This document shows, piece after piece, positions 61,386-64,000 of a stretch of DNA of 64,000 nt. Location of the stretch: the NCBI RefSeq assembly GCF_008107685.1, contig NZ_VIRF01000078.1, positions 388,270-452,269 of the forward strand, written 5' to 3'. The translations under genes were made by a program, and so were the position numbers. Source of the DNA: Novosphingobium sp. BW1. Lineage in GTDB: Bacteria; Pseudomonadota; Alphaproteobacteria; Sphingomonadales; Sphingomonadaceae. Every line of letters begins with the position of its first letter. The stretch's first letter is position 1. Under the pieces are notes generated by a model. The model had not been told where the DNA came from and made no database searches. It saw nothing but the letters and a program-made list of their open reading frames with translations.

Positions 61386-61544
61386 ACAGCGATGGCAACG
61401 CTGGCCGGATAGCGTCGGCGCCTCGCGCCGAGGCACAGTCGGTTGACGCCAAAACGAGAGCTTACACCTACCTTCACCCTAAGCCAGCGTTTTGATTTGG
61501 CCTTTACCGTCTGGACCCTCCCGGCGCTGCAGAAGGGGTATGGG

Positions 61545-62964
61545 GTGGAGCACGACATTCTCACGATTGATGGCGATCCCATCATGACCCAGATTCTCAT
61601 CGAACAGCTCGCCCCACTTACGCGGCCTCGCGTAGCCGCTAACGCAAGCGAGGCGATGAAGCAGATCACACAGCGCGTGCCTGACCTGATCCTGCTGGAC
61701 ACCGAGTTACCCGGCACTCACGGAATTGATCTGTGCCGTGCCCTGCACGACGACGCGCGCCTTGCACACGTGCCCATCATCTTCCTCACGGCACAGACCG
61801 GAGAAGCCTTCGCGATCGAAGGCCTGGAAAGCGGCGCCGTGGACTTTATCTCCAAGCCCCCCCATGATCTCCAAGCCCCCCCATGGAGCGGTTTTGCGCG
61901 CCCGCGTGAAAACGCAGTTGGAACTGGCCCGTCTGACCCGCGAGCTCGAGCTGCTCAACCTGACCGATCCGCTAACCGGGCTCATCAACCGACGCCGCTA
62001 TGACGAGGTGCTGCACAACGAACTGGCCCGCGCTCGCCGAAGCCGCGAACCGCTCAGTTTGATCCTCGTCGACCTCGATCATTTCAAGCTCTTCAACGAT
62101 CAGTATGGCCATGCCGCGGGTGACGAGTGCCTGAACAAGGTCGCACAACTGTTGCAAACCTGCGCGCGCCGTCCCGCGGACGCTGTGGCTCGCATTGGCG
62201 GAGAGGAGCTGGCCCTGATCCTGCCTCACACCCCTGCAGCCGGGGGCATGGAGGTGGGACAGGCGATACTGACAGCCCTAGAGGACGCCGCGCTACCACA
62301 CCTGCGCTCCCGGGTCGCAGACCATGTGACCGTCAGTCTGGGCCTTGCCTGCCTGGAGCCATCCGGCGACATCGACACAGAGACCACAGTCGAGGCCATA
62401 GCCCGGGATCTCGTCGAGCGCGCGGCGCAGGCCCTTACCGAAGCGAAAGATACAGGCCGGGCACGCTTCGTCTATCGTTCTGGCCGCCGCCGCTCGTCTC
62501 CTACCGAAGGAGCCTCCTCTGAAAAGGGAGCTCGCTGGCCCGAAATCAAGGGCATCGACAACAACTTGTCACGCCACCGCCTGTGCGGCAACCGAGAGCT
62601 ATTCATAACTCTTGTCGCCAAGTTGCTTGATCAATTCGAGGACCTTGTGGAACCGCGCAAGTACGTGGACATGGAGGAGGATGAGGCGACCCTGCACTTT
62701 GCCCGCCGGATTTACAAACTGAAAGGGAGCGCCGACACGCTCGGCGCAACGCACCTGTATTCACTTGCTGCGGGGACCGAGACAGCCTTGCGAGACGCCA
62801 ATGACGCGCGAATCGCCCTGCTGGTACGCACCATCCACGAGCATATGGACGAGATGCGAACCAGCTGCGAGGCGCTTTCCCCGCTTCCCTTTCAGGTACC
62901 CAGCACGCCAACGGCCTTCCCGCTGCGTTCCACAATTGCCGGCAACAACATCGCTCGCCCCTGA
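61545..62964 (+). pseudogene. REC-GGDEF-HPt diguanylate cyclase gene, frameshifted by a 19-bp duplication
   Basis: GTG at 61545 follows AGAAGGGG. Frame one gives a receiver domain: ILTIDGDPIM, phospho-acceptor Asp in LILLDTELPG, FLTAQTG and Lys in DFISKPPH. It breaks at the tandem duplication 61848-61885. The second frame continues perfectly: HGAVLRARVKTQLELARL, a coiled-coil linker (ELELLNLTDPLTGL), a GGDEF domain with GGEEL and a C-terminal HPt-like domain. In the HPt the usual phosphorylated His is replaced (IYKLKGSADTLGA). Removing one repeat copy restores one open frame of about 466 codons. It would have made cyclic di-GMP from the signal of an unknown kinase. Confidence 0.85.
61848..61885 (+). 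repeat. Perfect 19-bp tandem duplication
   Basis: ATCTCCAAGCCCCCCCATG occurs at 61848-61866 and again at 61867-61885 without spacer. Nineteen is not a multiple of three, so the duplication shifts the frame of the diguanylate cyclase gene. Each copy has a seven-C run, which favours slippage. Confidence 0.95.
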
Positions 62965-63362
62965 CGCCAAAAGGCATATGCAACTGGCGCCGAGACGCTC
63001 AGCTCGACACTGAGCTGGCATACCTGCGGCCTTCAGCAACCGAAAAGCTATCTCGTGCTCTTTACCCGCGGGGCAATTTCAAGATTCTGTTTGGAAAAGG
63101 TGGTGAGCCCTGCTGGGTTCATCATTTCCTTTAAAATCAATTACTTGATTTGGCAAACCACCCCTACCCGACCGACCGAATCCTGCGGCATCCCAAAATT
63201 TTTGGCTAACTATTCCTGGCGGTATCGACCACCGGACAGACAAAGAAAAACCGCTGGAAGGGCGGCAACCCTTCTCAGCGGCAATTTTCATAGCGCGTCA
63301 GCTATAAGCAGTTTCTACGGAAGCATCGTCGGCATGGCAAGCTTGGCCTTGGAGCCCAAGCT
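62965..63362. other. AT-richer intergenic region upstream of the repC-like gene
   Basis: No protein gene is supported. It contains an inverted repeat AAATCAA/TTGATTT (63134-63140 with 63145-63151) and a strong hairpin at 63251-63281 that belongs to the candidate antisense RNA described separately. Base composition drops clearly compared with the genes to the left, which marks the start of plasmid-like DNA. No repA or repB frame is present. Confidence 0.6.
63244..63305 (-). ncRNA. Candidate antisense counter-transcribed RNA (ctRNA) of a repC replication module
   Basis: On the minus strand a promoter-like TTGCCA (63340-63335), 17-base spacer and TAGAAA (63317-63312) is followed by a stem-loop: CCGCTGAGAAGGG (63281-63269), loop TTGCCG, CCCTTCCAGCGG (63262-63251). 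TTTTTCTTTG comes next, a classic terminator. The predicted RNA is about 62 nucleotides, antisense to the leader of the repC-like gene that starts 58 bases beyond its 5' end. In repABC plasmids a small antisense RNA occupies exactly this place and limits RepC synthesis. The coordinates are predictions. Confidence 0.55.
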
Positions 63363-63875
63363 ATGAGCGTTTCTGGCCGCCATACCGGCTTACCTGCCGG
63401 ACAATCAAAATCTGACCTTCTTCAAGTCCTGCAGGACCTCGGCCGAAAAGGATTAGGTTTAACGCCATCCGCTTTTGACCTGCTGATGTTTCTTTGTCGA
63501 CGTGCGAACCGTGTGGACTTCCTTCACGGCTCAATCTGCACATCATGGATGCGCGTTGGACGAATAGCACGAGAGATTGGCATTTCTGAGAGAAGCATCA
63601 ACAATGCACAGCGGGAGCTGCGAACCGAGGGATTCATCAAGATCACTACGTCAGCTAACGGGGCAAGATGGGGTGAACGTGTTGATGGCCAAATACGATG
63701 GGCTTCAGGCCTCAGCCTCGCCCCGACGATAAAACGTTTTGCAGAGCTCACAAAAACACGAGATCAAAAAATTTCGGAGACCGTCGCAATTTCTGAATTG
63801 CAGGCAGAAATTCGAAGGCTCCGATCTAATCTGCTTTCTAGTGGATTGATTCCAACGTTTGGTGCCCGCGCCTGA
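63363..63875 (+). CDS. Truncated RepC-like plasmid replication initiator (N-terminal winged-helix part)
   Basis: 170 codons, against about 400 in plasmid RepC. GGAG lies 8 bases before the ATG. LTPSAFDLLMFLCRR, WMRVGRIAREIGISERSINN (HTH), LRTEGFIKITTSANGARWGE and WASGLSLAPTIKRFAEL match the order of motifs in the RepC N-terminal domain. A helical segment ELQAEIRRLRSN follows. The last residues are read out of the IS630-type element, whose transposase stop is at 63838 on the other strand, so the natural C-terminus is lost. Probably non-functional as an initiator. The family call is by motif pattern. Confidence 0.65.
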   Translation: MSVSGRHTGLPAGQSKSDLLQVLQDLGRKGLGLTPSAFDLLMFLCRRANRVDFLHGSICTSWMRVGRIAREIGISERSINNAQRELRTEGFIKITTSANGARWGERVDGQIRWASGLSLAPTIKRFAELTKTRDQKISETVAISELQAEIRRLRSNLLSSGLIPTFGARA

Positions 63876-64000
63876 CAGCGGCGATGATGTCGTGGGGGTC
63901 GGCTTTCCAGACGAAGGGACGCGGATCCTCGTTGTGCTCTTTGATGAAGCGGTTGATGGCTGCCTGCAGGTCTACAACGGAATGGAATACGCCGTTTTTC
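63838..64000 (-). mobile_element. IS630-family transposase, C-terminal end (continues outside window)
   Basis: The minus strand from 64000 to the TAG at 63840-63838 translates without a stop as a typical IS630-type C-terminus: SVVDLQAAINRFIKEHNEDP, then FVWKADPHDIIAAVRRGHQ and LESIH. About 53 codons are in the window. The element's end must lie just left of 63838, inside the repC-like gene, which it interrupts. The catalytic DDE residues are outside the window. Confidence 0.85.

Noticed and set aside
63134..63151. AAATCAA/TTGATTT inverted repeat as a plasmid parS or iteron
   Set aside because: It does not match the parS pattern of repABC plasmids and is not repeated; chance in AT-rich DNA is likely.
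1..64000. CRISPR array, tRNA or rRNA genes
   Set aside because: I found no regularly spaced repeats, no tRNA-like cloverleaf signatures and no conserved rRNA blocks by reading; short ones could be missed without a search tool.

Overview
The window is high-GC DNA from an alphaproteobacterium, most probably a sphingomonad (Novosphingobium/Sphingobium type). The grounds are four gene products of TonB-dependent receptor type, a TPR-sulfotransferase beside one of them, a quinohemoprotein amine dehydrogenase locus and a repC-type plasmid relic. No rRNA, tRNA or CRISPR array was seen. The identification rests on gene content only.

Left edge (1-4451): a divergent metal-efflux locus. A truncated RND pump and its periplasmic adaptor are read leftwards, and an OmpR-type response regulator with its histidine kinase rightwards. 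Between them lie TGACAG repeats that look like a regulator site.

4.8-33.2 kb: a catabolic island. It holds two TonB-dependent receptors, three MFS carriers, a Rieske oxygenase, a VOC protein, a DODA-type extradiol dioxygenase, an acetamidase/formamidase, two TauD-type oxygenases, an M20 hydrolase and a RutA-like flavin monooxygenase overlapping a cysteine hydrolase. A ribokinase, an SDR, a second cysteine hydrolase and an IorAB-like molybdenum hydroxylase complete it. Together these suggest oxidative opening of an aromatic or N-heterocyclic compound with amide hydrolysis; the substrate cannot be read from sequence. The only regulator inside the island is a 791-residue protein joining an AraC-family activator to a complete acetamidase/formamidase. 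A serine-hydrolase pseudogene lies at 13.9-14.5 kb.

33.7-46.7 kb: a TPR-sulfotransferase, a TetR repressor with an MFS exporter, then a tightly overlapping qhp operon in the order A-D-C-B-G-F-E for quinohemoprotein amine dehydrogenase. It contains the three structural subunits, the radical SAM crosslinking enzyme, the flavoprotein, the ABC exporter and the subtilisin-like leader protease. The gamma subunit keeps every crosslinking residue at the known spacing.

46.7-60.2 kb: a cobalamin locus driven by two back-to-back cobalamin riboswitches. The leftward operon is btuB, DUF1636, cobT, phosphatase, cobS, cobD, cbiB, cobQ, cobU, followed by yaaA and an SDR gene. The rightward operon is btuM, cobO, cobB. 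This covers corrinoid uptake, late amidation, adenosylation and nucleotide-loop assembly, but no corrin-ring synthesis.

60.2-64 kb: decaying, partly AT-rich DNA. It has a LuxR-type gene cut by an internally deleted IS5-family element, and a REC-GGDEF-HPt gene frameshifted by a perfect 19-bp tandem duplication. It ends with a truncated RepC-like gene carrying a candidate antisense ctRNA, interrupted by an IS630-family transposase that leaves the window.
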